Shown here: in pieces, positions 33,892 to 43,600 of the stretch
Position numbering within the stretch: position 1 is the stretch's first letter
Layout of the letters: the number at the start of each line of letters is the position of its first letter
DNA from: JANQOH01 sp965243325
Lineage (GTDB): Bacteria; Pseudomonadota; Alphaproteobacteria; UBA7887
Reading direction: 5' to 3'
Length of the DNA stretch: 64,000 nt
Assembly: GCA_965243325.1 (NCBI GenBank)
Contig: CBDEUQ010000003.1
Span: forward strand, 1,054,001 to 1,118,000
Program-made: the position numbers and the translations under genes
The notes under the pieces: model-generated
Told to the model about the DNA's origin: nothing
Seen by the model: only the letters and a program-made list of their open reading frames with translations
Databases searched by the model: none

Positions 33892-35820
33892 GTGGCCGGC
33901 ACGCCCGCGCCCGCGGCGGCGGCGGCGTTCGAGCGCCGTCACGACGCGGTGCGGCGCGCCCTCGATGCGATGCCGGCGGACGGCGAAAGCCCGCCGGCGC
34001 ACGTCGTCGCGCTGTTCGACGGCGGTGCCGTGATCGAGAGAGGCGGCGCGCTCACGCAATACGACTGCGCCGAGAGCGCCGGCGGCGCCGCGCTCTTTGA
34101 CCCGGAGCCGTTCGAGAGCACGTTCCGCACGGTTGCAGGAACCGTGCGCGAGAGGGCGTCGCTCGTCGCCGGGGAGGCGGAGAGCCGCCGCGGGCGCTGG
34201 CTGATCCGCGCCATCCGCGCCGGCCTGAGCGCCAACGGCAACTTCTATCCCGAAGCGGTGCTGCGCGATGCGGAGCCGCTGTTCGACGGGGTCCGCGTTC
34301 TGGTGCGTGCCGACGAGGATCATCTCGCCGGCCGCGCCAAGGACGTGCGCAACCTGATCGGCCGACTCGTCGCGCCGGCGTTCGTCGACGGCCGCGACGG
34401 GGCGCCCGGCGAGGTGCGCGCCGAGCTCGAACTGATCGAACCCGAAGGCGCGGTCGCCGCCAAGCTGCGCGGGGCATGGGAACGCGGCATGGCGGACCTG
34501 ATGGGATTCTCGATCGTCGCCCGGGCGCGCGCCCGCATCGGGCGCGTCGGCGACCGCGCGGTGCGCATCGCCGAGCGCATCGAACGCATCGACTCGGTGG
34601 ATCTGGTGGTCGAACCGGGAGCCGGCGGCGCGCTGCTCGACCTGATCGAGGCGGCGCCCGCCTCCGCACACGAGGAAAGGACGGAAGACATGAGCCAACC
34701 GCACGAAACGCCGCCGGCGGCGGCAACGCCGGAGTCCCCGAGCGCGGCGGCGGTCGACGCACGCATCGCCGAGGCGGTGCGCCGCGCCGAGGCCCGCGCC
34801 GCGGCGCGGGCCGAGATCGCCGCGAGCGGCCTGCCCGAGGTGGCGCGCGAACGCCTCGCGGCGCGCTTCGCCGACGCGGCGGAGGTGGAAGAGGGCGCGG
34901 CGGCGCGCGCCATCGCCGACGAGCGCGCCTATCTCGCGCGCGCCGCCGACGCCGGCGCCGTCACCGGCCTCGGCGCCAGCGGCCGCACCGCGGTCGCCGA
35001 GGGGCGCGACGAGAAGGTCGCGAAGATGTTCGACGCGCTGCTCGATCCGGCGGACCGGTCGATGACCAGCCTCAAGGAGGCCTACGTGCAGACGACGGGC
35101 GACGTCCGCGTCAGCGGCCGGCTGCGCGCGTGCGACCCGGCGCTGATGCGCGAGGCGCTGGCGTCGAATTCGCTCGGCGAGGTGTTGGGCGACGCGATCG
35201 CCCGGCGGATGATCGCCGACTACCGGCGGGCGAACGTCTACGACGTTTGGCGGCGGGTGGCCTCGACCGTGCCGCTCGCCGATTTCCGCACCCAGCACCG
35301 CACGCGCTGGGGCGGCTACGGCGACCTGCCGGCGGTCGCCGAGGGCGCCGCCTACGCGGCGCTCGCCAGTCCGACCGACGAGGAGGTGACCTACGCGCCG
35401 TCGAAGCGCGGCGGCACCGAGGACGTGACGCTGGAGACCGTCAAGAACGACGACGCCGGGGCGCTCATGCGCATTCCGGTCAAGCTGTCGCGCGCGGCGC
35501 AGCGCACGCTGGCCAGGTTCGTGCTCGACCTGATCGTGGGCAATCCGGCGATGGACTACGACGGCGTCACGCTGTTCCACGCCGGCCACGGCAATCTCGG
35601 GACGGCGGCGCTGGCGCGGGACTCGCTCGCCGCGGCGCGCGTCGCCATGCTCAAGCAGACCGAGAAGGACTCGGGCGACCGCCTGGGCATCGGTCCGCGG
35701 TCGATCCTGGTGCCGCCGGACCTCGAGGCCGCGGCGGCGGACCTCTTTCGCCGCGGCACCGAGAACGACCCCGGCTTCGTGCAGTCGCTGTCGCTCGACG
35801 TGCTGCCCGTGTGGCACTAA
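33892..35820 (+). CDS. Phage prohead-protease/major-capsid fusion, C-terminus truncated
   Basis: A 642-residue protein from a GTG start. Residues about 95-230 match a capsid maturation protease (RAIRAGLSANGNFYPEAVL, ADEDHLAGRAKDVRNLIGRL). After an Ala/Glu-rich scaffold-like linker (260-350), residues 370-640 match Mu-gpT-type major capsid proteins (for example TLFHAGHGNLG). Typical capsid proteins of this type continue for some 60 residues past LDVLPVWH, where this frame stops, so the C-terminus is missing. No other head, tail or packaging gene is present. The natural reading is a prophage fragment truncated by recombination next to the 35.8-36.2 kb junction. Confidence 0.82.
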   Translation: MAGTPAPAAAAAFERRHDAVRRALDAMPADGESPPAHVVALFDGGAVIERGGALTQYDCAESAGGAALFDPEPFESTFRTVAGTVRERASLVAGEAESRRGRWLIRAIRAGLSANGNFYPEAVLRDAEPLFDGVRVLVRADEDHLAGRAKDVRNLIGRLVAPAFVDGRDGAPGEVRAELELIEPEGAVAAKLRGAWERGMADLMGFSIVARARARIGRVGDRAVRIAERIERIDSVDLVVEPGAGGALLDLIEAAPASAHEERTEDMSQPHETPPAAATPESPSAAAVDARIAEAVRRAEARAAARAEIAASGLPEVARERLAARFADAAEVEEGAAARAIADERAYLARAADAGAVTGLGASGRTAVAEGRDEKVAKMFDALLDPADRSMTSLKEAYVQTTGDVRVSGRLRACDPALMREALASNSLGEVLGDAIARRMIADYRRANVYDVWRRVASTVPLADFRTQHRTRWGGYGDLPAVAEGAAYAALASPTDEEVTYAPSKRGGTEDVTLETVKNDDAGALMRIPVKLSRAAQRTLARFVLDLIVGNPAMDYDGVTLFHAGHGNLGTAALARDSLAAARVAMLKQTEKDSGDRLGIGPRSILVPPDLEAAAADLFRRGTENDPGFVQSLSLDVLPVWH

Positions 35821-36205
35821 ACAACCGAACACACGGGGTAAACTATGCAGACGTGATGAGCGATATTTCTCCGCTTTCTCTGTGTTGATACAGGATGATA
35901 GACTACATGCCAAACATGTAATCAATGGCACATTGACCATTGTATCAGTGCGAACATGCGGGGAAACTGTTGCACCCGGGTGTAAATGCCGGTGCGCGAG
36001 ACGAGCACCGGGAGCCGCCCGAGTCGGATGAGCTTGACCCGCTGTATAGCCTGTCGCATCGGACGGATTATGTGGCATAGTGCATAGCATGCGGTGGCGG
36101 CTTGATGTGCCCACGCTTTATATAGGTGAAACTCGCCATTGATGCTGCCGTCTGGTGCTGGTTATATGGATACCGGCGACCGTCGCGACCGCACGGGAGG
36201 CGAGA
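35821..36205. promoter_or_regulatory. Gene-free region with nested inverted repeats before relaxosome cassette 2 (candidate oriT/promoter)
   Basis: This 385-bp stretch is AT-rich for the genome and holds several short perfect inverted repeats: TACATG/CATGTA at 35904-35909 and 35915-35920, TCAATG/CATTGA at 35922-35927 and 35931-35936, enclosed by TGATAC/GTATCA at 35886-35891 and 35942-35947. No gene is seen. As at 3925-4260, an AT-rich, hairpin-bearing segment precedes a set of relaxosome accessory genes, so an oriT or operator region is a fair candidate. Confidence 0.45.
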
Positions 36206-36385
36206 ATGGCGATCAGGCCCCGGGGAGAGAAGCGCCGCCGGCGCTGCGTGCTGGCGACCGACGCCGAGTGGGCGCTGATCCGCGAGGACGCCGAGGCGGA
36301 GCGGCTGTCGGTCTCCGACTACGTCGTGCGGGCGCTGCTCGACTGGCGCGAGCTTAAGGGCTCGATAGACGCCGGGAGCGGGTGA
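36206..36385 (+). CDS. MobC/ribbon-helix-helix-like protein, first gene of cassette 2
   Basis: A 59-residue protein (MAIRPRGEKRRRRCVLATDA onward) with a GGGAGGCGAG ribosome-binding site. The core EWALIREDAEAERLSVSDYV matches the protein at 3607-3924 but lacks its C-terminal half, so it is a shortened version. It leads a three-gene plus-strand cassette paralogous to the one in front of relaxase 1. Confidence 0.75.
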   Translation: MAIRPRGEKRRRRCVLATDAEWALIREDAEAERLSVSDYVVRALLDWRELKGSIDAGSG

Positions 36386-36398
36386 GGGGGCGGCGGGG

Positions 36399-36731
36399 GT
36401 GAAGCTCTCGAAGCCGCGCTGCGTCTACTGTTCGCCGGAGACCTGGGAGCGGATTCGCAGGCGGGCCCGGAAAGCCCGGATGCCGCTCTCGCGCTTCGGC
36501 TGGCTGTGCTGCCGGCGCGCGGCGGACGACAGCGTGGGCGAGGCCCCGGAACCGACCGGGCATGCGCTGGTGCTGGCGGCGGCCGCCCAGCGCCGCCTGT
36601 GCGAGGACGCGCTGTCCGTGGCCCGGTCCGGCCGCTTCGTCGTCCGCGCCCCGGGAGGGGCGGAGGCGGCGGTGTCGGTCGGGGAGGCGGCGGCGATGCT
36701 GCGCCTTGCCGAAGGCGGCCGTCCGCCGTGA
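36399..36731 (+). CDS. Small relaxosome accessory protein, second gene of cassette 2
   Basis: A 110-residue protein starting MKLSKPRCVYCSPETWERIR, homologous along its length to the one at 3273-3599: the RRARKARMPLSRF segment matches RRARRLRMPISRL, and both share an EDA/EDV-x-ARSGR/ARIAV region and a C-terminal VSVGEAAAMLRLAEG. It overlaps the next gene by four bases (GTGA). Confidence 0.75.
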   Translation: MKLSKPRCVYCSPETWERIRRRARKARMPLSRFGWLCCRRAADDSVGEAPEPTGHALVLAAAAQRRLCEDALSVARSGRFVVRAPGGAEAAVSVGEAAAMLRLAEGGRPP

Positions 36732-37246
36732 CGAAGCCGCGCGACCGCAGGTCCGGCATGAACCACACGGTGTCGCTCACCGACGGCGAGTGGGAGCGTA
36801 TCCGCGCCTGGGCGCGCGAGCGGGGCAAGTCGGCCTCGGCCTGGTTCTGCGAGTGCGCGCTGTCCGTGGACCCGTTCCCGGATACCGAGCCCGCCCGGCC
36901 GCTGGTCCTGGATGCGGAGGAACAGCGCGGCCTCGCCCGCAGCGCGGCGGCGGCCGCGCGCGACATGCGTTCCGGCGGCGAGGCGTCGTCGACTCTCGCC
37001 GACGACATGCGCGCCCTGCTGGAGCTGCGGCTCGGGGCGATGGCTCGCGACGGCCGGCGCGGGCGGGCGGTCGACCTGCTTCGCCGGGTGCTCGGCGAGG
37101 AACGCGCGTCGATCGTCGCAGCGGCGGTCCTGCCGGATGCGGAGGAAGCATCGAAGTCGCCGAAGCCGTCGAAAGCGCCGGCGGGGTCCGCCGAAGGTCC
37201 CGACCTGTTCACGGTGGGCGCGGGCGACCCGGCCGGCGGCGCTTGA
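36728..37246 (+). CDS. Relaxosome accessory protein, third gene of cassette 2
   Basis: A 172-residue protein from GTG 36728; an internal ATG (MNHTVSLTDGEWERIRAWAR) is an alternative start. It is homologous to the protein at 2779-3276, sharing the N-terminal strand-helix-helix, ECALSVDP, and LGAMARDGRRG. In cassette 1 this gene is followed by the relaxase, but here an unrelated gene on the opposite strand follows, so the cassette has been separated from its relaxase. Confidence 0.78.
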   Translation: MTKPRDRRSGMNHTVSLTDGEWERIRAWARERGKSASAWFCECALSVDPFPDTEPARPLVLDAEEQRGLARSAAAAARDMRSGGEASSTLADDMRALLELRLGAMARDGRRGRAVDLLRRVLGEERASIVAAAVLPDAEEASKSPKPSKAPAGSAEGPDLFTVGAGDPAGGA

Positions 37247-37267
37247 CGTCGCCGGCGGGGCCGGCAA

Positions 37268-38719
37268 TCAGGATCGGGGTTCGGCCGCCGGGTTCAGGCG
37301 CCGGACGAGGTCGTTGGCGATGTCGCGCGCGATCCGCTCGCCCTGGCGCTCGACATCGTTGAAGCGCGAGTCGAACTGGTTCGCCTCCATGCGGAACACG
37401 CGGCCGATCTCGCGCATGCGGCCGTGGGTGTCGGCTTTCTGTCGTTCGTATTCGGGATCGTCCGACCCCATGACCTCGATGACGTAGCGCGCCCTGGCGC
37501 CGGGCGCGGAGGCGCGGCGCCCCAGGGCGTCGTCGTCCGGACGGCCGGGGTCCGCGTCGGCGTCTGCCTCCCGGAGGGTGACGGTGACCACGAAATCCGG
37601 CAGGCAGGGGCCGCGCCCGGTCTCGAACGGGGTCAGCGGCTTCTCCAGCTGCACCCGCACGCCCGCTCCGGCCGCGCGCCGCAGCGCCGTGTCGTCCTCC
37701 AGGCGGGGCATCAGGCGACGAAGGGTTTCGAAGGCGCGCCGCTCGTGCCCGGAGTCGACCGGAAGCGGGCAGTCCGGCGCGGCGATCGGCTGCGCCCAGG
37801 CGAAGAGGCATTGCCACGGACCGCCGCCGCCGGGGCGGGCCACGATCCCGAGGAACAGCCAGGGGCCCGGCACCCGGTTGCGGAACACCCTGGGGGCGGC
37901 GACCTCGGACGAGACCGCGACGCGGCCGTCCCGCGGGTTCGCCGGGTTGATCTCCCGGTCGCCGAGGTCGCGGGCGAGCCAGCAGAGCATGGCGTACGGC
38001 TTCCCGCCCTTCGGCCAGTCCGGCTCGGCCTCCTCCAGCCGTCTTGCGACGCTGCCGTCCGTCCACTGCGCCGGGTCGGTGAACAGGAACTCCGGCGCGC
38101 GCACGCCGTCGGCGACGAAGAACTGCTCCGCCGCGCGCACGATCTCCGGCAGCCAGCCGCCGGGCGAGGAGAAGCGCGTTGCGCCGTCGAGCGTGTTCAG
38201 CAGCGCCGTCTGCATCAGCGTGCGCAGCATGTTCGCGGCGGTCCGGTGCCGCGACCCCGCCGGCAGTCCCGAGAACGACCGCGGCGCGGCCGGCCCCAGG
38301 GGTCCGTCCCCGGCGGACTTCTTCTCCGCCGGCGCGAACGGGTCGAACCTGTCGTCGTGGGCGGCCTGCGGCGCCCGGCGGCGCGGCGCCGGCCTCTCGT
38401 CCCCGGCCAGGGCGAAGACGCAGTGCCCGGCATGCGGCAGCGGCGCGCCTGGGCGGTTGACGAGATGAATCCGCTCCGGCGCGACCTGGCGCGGAACGAT
38501 CACGGGCCCCCTGCCGTCCTCGGAACGGCAGTCGCACATGAACCAGCAACCGTCGTCGCGGGCGGAGCCGACGGTGCGCAGATAGAGGGCCCGCATCTCC
38601 TCGTCGACCTCGCCGCCGCGCTTCACCGTGCGGAGCGCGGCTTCCTCGGCCGGCTCCAGCATCCGGATCCAGTCGTAGGCGTCCTCCGCGTCCAGATTCC
38701 TGACCAGGTCGAGAGTCAT
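37268..38719 (-). CDS. Uncharacterised plasmid-type protein, Cys-rich N-terminus (possibly DUF1173)
   Basis: A 483-residue protein starting MTLDLVRNLDAEDAYDWIRM; longer starts are possible but read as low-complexity. Residues about 57-105 hold a probable zinc site: CWFMCDC followed about 40 residues later by HAGHCVF. Three N-terminal cysteines fit my recollection of DUF1173, but I cannot confirm it. Near the C-terminus, PDFVVTVTLRE and ARYVIEVMGSDD resemble a PD-(D/E)xK nuclease core in which the expected Lys (ExK) is Met. It stands between relaxosome genes and a decarboxylase on the minus strand. Function unknown. Confidence 0.75.
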   Translation of the reverse strand: MTLDLVRNLDAEDAYDWIRMLEPAEEAALRTVKRGGEVDEEMRALYLRTVGSARDDGCWFMCDCRSEDGRGPVIVPRQVAPERIHLVNRPGAPLPHAGHCVFALAGDERPAPRRRAPQAAHDDRFDPFAPAEKKSAGDGPLGPAAPRSFSGLPAGSRHRTAANMLRTLMQTALLNTLDGATRFSSPGGWLPEIVRAAEQFFVADGVRAPEFLFTDPAQWTDGSVARRLEEAEPDWPKGGKPYAMLCWLARDLGDREINPANPRDGRVAVSSEVAAPRVFRNRVPGPWLFLGIVARPGGGGPWQCLFAWAQPIAAPDCPLPVDSGHERRAFETLRRLMPRLEDDTALRRAAGAGVRVQLEKPLTPFETGRGPCLPDFVVTVTLREADADADPGRPDDDALGRRASAPGARARYVIEVMGSDDPEYERQKADTHGRMREIGRVFRMEANQFDSRFNDVERQGERIARDIANDLVRRLNPAAEPRS

Positions 38720-38984
38720 GGCCCCGCCGTCACCGGGTGTGAAGCTGCCGGACGGGGAAAGGCGCCACCGTGCGGACTGGACGAGCGGCGAGGACCCGCA
38801 GCGCGGCAGCTCCCTCGAAATGCGCCGGCGGCGCGCCGACAAGCCTGCCTGTCCAGCCGATCGCCATCGGTTCCCCTTCAAGCGCCCCGCAGTGCGCGGC
38901 TCTCACCCAGATTATCGCGCTATAGCCGGGTCAATCGCATCGTACCGTCTGCGGTCGGGCGACAACACCCGAGGCAGCGCACCA

Positions 38985-40460
38985 TCATGCGGGATCGTCG
39001 CTCTTCGACAGCGCTTCTCGCCCGAACCGCTCGACCGCCTCCAGCGTCTCGCGTACGTCGTCCCAGGTCGTGGTGTGGTTGACGATGCACATCCTGAGCG
39101 CGAACGTCCCGTGCAGCAGCGTCGACGACATGAACGCGGGGTCGTCCCAGAACATGCGCGCGAGCACGATCCTGTTGACCTTGTCCAGCTCCGCCTCGTC
39201 GAGGTCGCTGTCCGCCGGATTGACCCGGAAGCACACGATCCCCAGCGTCGCCGTGTTCATGGCTTCCAGGACCGCACTCGCACGAACATAGGCTTCCGCA
39301 CTGGCGGCCAGCTCCATGCCCTTCGCGACCGCGCGCCGAAAGGCCGCCATCCCGAAGGTCTGGATCGACATCCAGACCTTGAGCGCGCGAACCGAGCGGC
39401 TCAGTTGCAATCCAAGGTTCGAGAAGTTGGGATGGTTCGCTCCCCAGACCGTGTCCTGAAGGATGTCGGGTCGGACCGCGAAGGCGTCCGTGAGCGTCTT
39501 CTCGTCCTTCACCAGCAGGCAGCCTGCCTCGTAGGGCTGGAAGAGCCACTTGTGCGCATCCAGACCGATCGAGTCCGCGCGTTCGATCCCGCTCAACAGC
39601 CTCTTGCCCTGCTCGGTCACGACCGCGAAGCCGCCGTAGGCGGCATCGACATGAAGCCACAGGCCTTCTGACGCGCAGAAGTCGGACAACTCATCGAGCG
39701 GGTCGATGGCGCCCGTGCCTACGGTGCCGGCGTTGGCGGCGACCGCGATGGGATTGAGGCCGGCGTCGCGGTCGGCGGCCACGGCCCGGGCGAGCGCATC
39801 CGTGTCCATGCGGAAGTCGGCGTTGCTCGGGACCATGCGGATGCGCTCGCGCCGAACGCCCACGATCATCGCTGCCCGGGAAAGCGCGCTGTGGCTCTGG
39901 TCGCTCATGTAGACGCTGGCGCGTTCGGGGTGCCCCGCCGCTTCGCGGGCCGCGACGAAGGCGTCGAGGCTGGCGGCCGAGCCGCCGCTGGTGAAGAGCC
40001 CGCCCGCGCCCTCGGGATAGCCGAGCCAACGCCGGAACCAGTCGATGACGACCAGCTCGATGTAGCTCGGACCGCTCGCGACCAGCCAGGTGCATTCGTT
40101 GATGTGATAGCCGGCGGCCACGAAGTCGGCCACCACGCTGGGCCAGGTGGGCGACGAAGGGACGAAGCCGAAGCAGCGTGGATGATCCAGACGCGTCGAG
40201 TACGGAAGAATCTGACGCGCCGCTCTCTCGATGACCTCCGCGGCAGCCCGCCCGTCCTCCGGCGGGTCCTCCGACAGTCGGTCCTCGAGAACCTGGCGGA
40301 ATTCGCCGTCCCAGGCGTTTTCCCCGGGCAGGCTCTGGATCCTCTCCACCACGAGCTCGAGCGCCTTCTGCCCGAGGTCGAGCATCTGTTCGCGCGACAT
40401 CCCGAGATCGCCGGAGACCCGAGCGTCCGGACTCGCTTCGGGCCTGCATTCATCGGGCAT
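38985..40460 (-). CDS. PLP-dependent group II decarboxylase (aromatic-L-amino-acid decarboxylase-like)
   Basis: A 491-residue PLP enzyme of the AADC/tyrosine decarboxylase family. The PLP lysine is K304 in DAHKWLFQPY, the ring-stacking His is H190 in SDQSHSAL, and the Asp bonding the pyridine nitrogen is D272 in WLHVDAAYGG. TSGGSAASLDAF and GTVGTGAIDPL are family-typical. The start has an AAAGGAGA site ten bases upstream. Such enzymes make biogenic amines or aldehydes from aromatic amino acids. The gene lies as metabolic cargo between conjugation genes. Substrate not determinable by eye. Confidence 0.9.
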   Translation of the reverse strand: MPDECRPEASPDARVSGDLGMSREQMLDLGQKALELVVERIQSLPGENAWDGEFRQVLEDRLSEDPPEDGRAAAEVIERAARQILPYSTRLDHPRCFGFVPSSPTWPSVVADFVAAGYHINECTWLVASGPSYIELVVIDWFRRWLGYPEGAGGLFTSGGSAASLDAFVAAREAAGHPERASVYMSDQSHSALSRAAMIVGVRRERIRMVPSNADFRMDTDALARAVAADRDAGLNPIAVAANAGTVGTGAIDPLDELSDFCASEGLWLHVDAAYGGFAVVTEQGKRLLSGIERADSIGLDAHKWLFQPYEAGCLLVKDEKTLTDAFAVRPDILQDTVWGANHPNFSNLGLQLSRSVRALKVWMSIQTFGMAAFRRAVAKGMELAASAEAYVRASAVLEAMNTATLGIVCFRVNPADSDLDEAELDKVNRIVLARMFWDDPAFMSSTLLHGTFALRMCIVNHTTTWDDVRETLEAVERFGREALSKSDDPA

Positions 40461-40601
40461 GAAGGGACGTCTCCTTTAGCCGGTCGATTCCCGACCGCCA
40501 CCGGCTTCATCCGTCGATTACATCACCTCGGCCACGGGAGGCAAACCCTTGCCGGGACGACCATGCACAGTGGGGAGCGCACGCCGGCGCCGCCCGGCTC
40601 A

Positions 40602-43600
40602 TCAGGGGCGCAAGCTTATGCGGATGCTCAGTTCCGGCGTCTGTTCCAGCAGCAACTGCCGCGCCACCGCGATCTCCCGGGTCTCGACGCGCGCCCGCGC
40701 CCGGCGCAGCTCCTCCTCTCCGGGGTCCCCGAGAGGCCGCCAGCAGCCGCGCCCGGTCAGCGCGCCGAGGGACAGCCGCCGCTCGCCGGCCGGGCCGCCG
40801 TCCGAACGCCATGCGACCTCGACCGTGCAGGGGTCGTCCATCCGCGCAGACGCCACCCCCCTGTCCACGAGCCGTCCCTCGAAATGCACGACTTCGGGCA
40901 GGACGTCGCGCCGCCGGCGCCGCGCCTGCCGCTCCCAGTATTCCTGATGAAGGAGTTCCGTCCAGCGCAGCAGGTCGTCCCGGAAGACCTCGCCCCTGCA
41001 GTCGAGCGGGAAGCCCGCCGTGGGCGCGCCGCGTTGCCGGTCGAGCTCCGCCTCCCTGAGACGGTCGTCGTCCCAGTCCGCGAGGCGCACCCCGCAGCCC
41101 GCGAGCGCCCGCGCGGGGATGTCCTCCTCCATGCGTTCGGGCTCGTGGCCCGGCACCGAGGCGAGCCAGCGCAGCGTCACCCTGTCCTGCCCCAGCCGCC
41201 CGCCGCTCCACCCCGCGCGGACCACCAGCGCCTCGTTCTCCGGCCCGTCCCGGAAGCGCCGGAGACGGAGGCGGTCGCCCTCGACCAGCGGCTGGCCGCC
41301 CCGCCAGCGGCGCCCGAAGCGGTGTTCGGCGCCCGGATCGCGCAGCCGCGCCGCCGCCGCGCGCGTCATGTCGGCGATCCGCGCGCGGTCCGCCTCGGGA
41401 ACGCGCCGGTCCCGCTCCGCGGCCGCGACCGCCTCCGCGATGCGTTCGAGGTCCGCCGGACGGCTCCGCCAGTGGCCCTCGTCGCGGAGGTCGCGGTCGT
41501 CGAGCGCAGAAAGCCCGTCCTCGACGAAGCGGCCGTTGGCGGCGCGCCAGTCGGCGGCGCCGGCCAGCAGCGTCAGCGGAACCTTCTCCTTCCTCGCCCT
41601 CGCTTCCAGCCGGCGCCGCCGGCTGGCGAGCATCGCCATGTCGCGCAGCAGCGCCTCGGCCCGCGCCCATTCCGCGGCGCGGGCGGCGTGCTCGTCGAGC
41701 GCCTCGCCGAGCCGGCGCCGGGCCGCCGCCTCCAGCGCGCGTTCCTTCGCCAGCCGCTCGGCCTCGGCGACCGCCTCGCCATGGCCGGGGTCGTGGAACG
41801 GCAGGATACCGAGCGCCGCGGCGGCGGCGCGCGTCTTCGTCAGCCTGGCGCTCACCGCGACGAAGCGGTCCAGCGGCCCGTGCGCCTCCAGCCGCTTCAG
41901 ACCCGCCGCGATCCGCGCCCGCGCGTCCGGCGTCCGGTCGAGATGGATGCCGTACGTCTCCCCGTCGGCGAGGATCGCCTCGCCGGTGGTCCGCAGCGCG
42001 GCCGCCCGCTCCGACAGCGGGCCGTAGCCGGGAAGCTCGGCCATCGAGAGGTTCGGGTCGTCCTCCTCCCGCCGCCGGAGGTCCGCCTCGCGTTCCAGCG
42101 TCCGCCAGTCGCGCCGGTGCCGCCGCTCGTCGGCGAGAAAGCCGTCGACCGCGGCGCGCGCCTCGCGGCAGGCGCGGTCGTACTTCACGATACCCTCCGC
42201 CAGCGCGGCCGCGGCGGCGGGCAGCTCCGTCCGTTCGCCGAACGCCGCGGCTTTTGCGACGAACCCGGCCCAGCCCACGACATAGAACCACGCAACGCCC
42301 GCGGCCTTGGCCCGCTTCACGATCTTCAGCCGCTCCGCCGCCAGGGCCGCCCACGCTTCGTCCCGGTCCCTGTAGTCGGCGAGCCGCCCGACGGCGGCCG
42401 ATATGGCGGCATGCTCCGTCGCCAGCCGGTCGAGATGGGGTCGCCAGACGTCGGCCCCGTCGAGCATGGCCTGCCAGCGCCCGGCGGCCACTTCCGAGCG
42501 ATCCGCCCAGTCCTGCCACTCCTCCAGCGCGGTCGGCGGCCCGTCGCCGGCGCGCGCCTCGAGCCCGCCGTGTTCCGCGACCAGCCCGGCCGTCGCCTCG
42601 TGCAAGGCCGCGATGTCGTTCCGCCGCCGCTCGCAGGCCGCGGCCGCGGCGATGACCTCGTCGGCGGCCGCGCGCATGCCGGCCGGCAGCAGCCGGCATT
42701 GCAACAGCGCCCGGGCGGCGTCGACGAGTTCGCCGTGGCCGTCGGCGTAGAACGGGATCGTGCCGGCCTCCGCCGCCCTGCGGTCCACCGCCGCGCGGAG
42801 CGTCTCGAAGCGCAGGACCGCATCGTCGAGGACGCCCAGGGCATCGAGGTCGTCGAGACGCCCGGCGAGCCGCGTCCCCGCCTCGCCGGCGCGCTCGCCC
42901 GCGTCCTCCAGCACGGCCCGGCCGTTCGCCGCGAGGCGTTCGGACATCTGGCGCCACGCGGGATAGTCCTCGAGCCCGGCAAGCGGCCCGTCCGGCGCCG
43001 CGCGGCGCTCCAGTTCCGCCCGCCGGCCGAAGTGGAGGTCGAGGAGGCCCAGGAACTCGGCCGCGCCGCCATCGCCTTCCCGGACATTGCGGTCGTAGGC
43101 CAGCAGTCCGTCCGCCACTTCCCGGACCGCGGGGGCAAGGTCCGGATACCCGGCAACCAGCGCCCGCGTGCGCGCGATCAGCTCCGGGTACCCCTCCACC
43201 CGGAACAGGATCGTGCCCAGGGTCCGCGCCTTCTCCTCCAGCGCCGTCCAGTCGTCGCGAGGCGACCACGCGGGCGGCTGCGGCAAGATCGCCGCGACCT
43301 CCGCGTCCGGGCCGATGTCCTCGCCCGCCGCCTCCAGCGCCGTCGCCCGCTCGCCGGTATGCGCCTCCAGAACCTCCACCAGCTGCTCGCAGTTGTCGGT
43401 CAGCACCACCGCGCTGTCCCGCGCCCGGCTGATCTCGACATAGAACGTCGAGCGGTCGGTAAGCGCGCCCATGCTCGAATCCAGCACCGCGATCACGCCG
43501 TCCGCCGTGCTGCCCTGCGCGCCGTGCACCGTCGAGCTCCAGGCGTGGTCGAGGTGCCGGAGCTGCGGATCGTCGTGCGCGAGCGAGAGCTCCCGCCCGT

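Noticed and set aside
33892..35820. Encapsulin-type compartment gene
   Set aside because: The N-terminal prohead protease and Mu-type capsid motifs, with a missing C-terminus and no cargo gene, fit a prophage remnant better.
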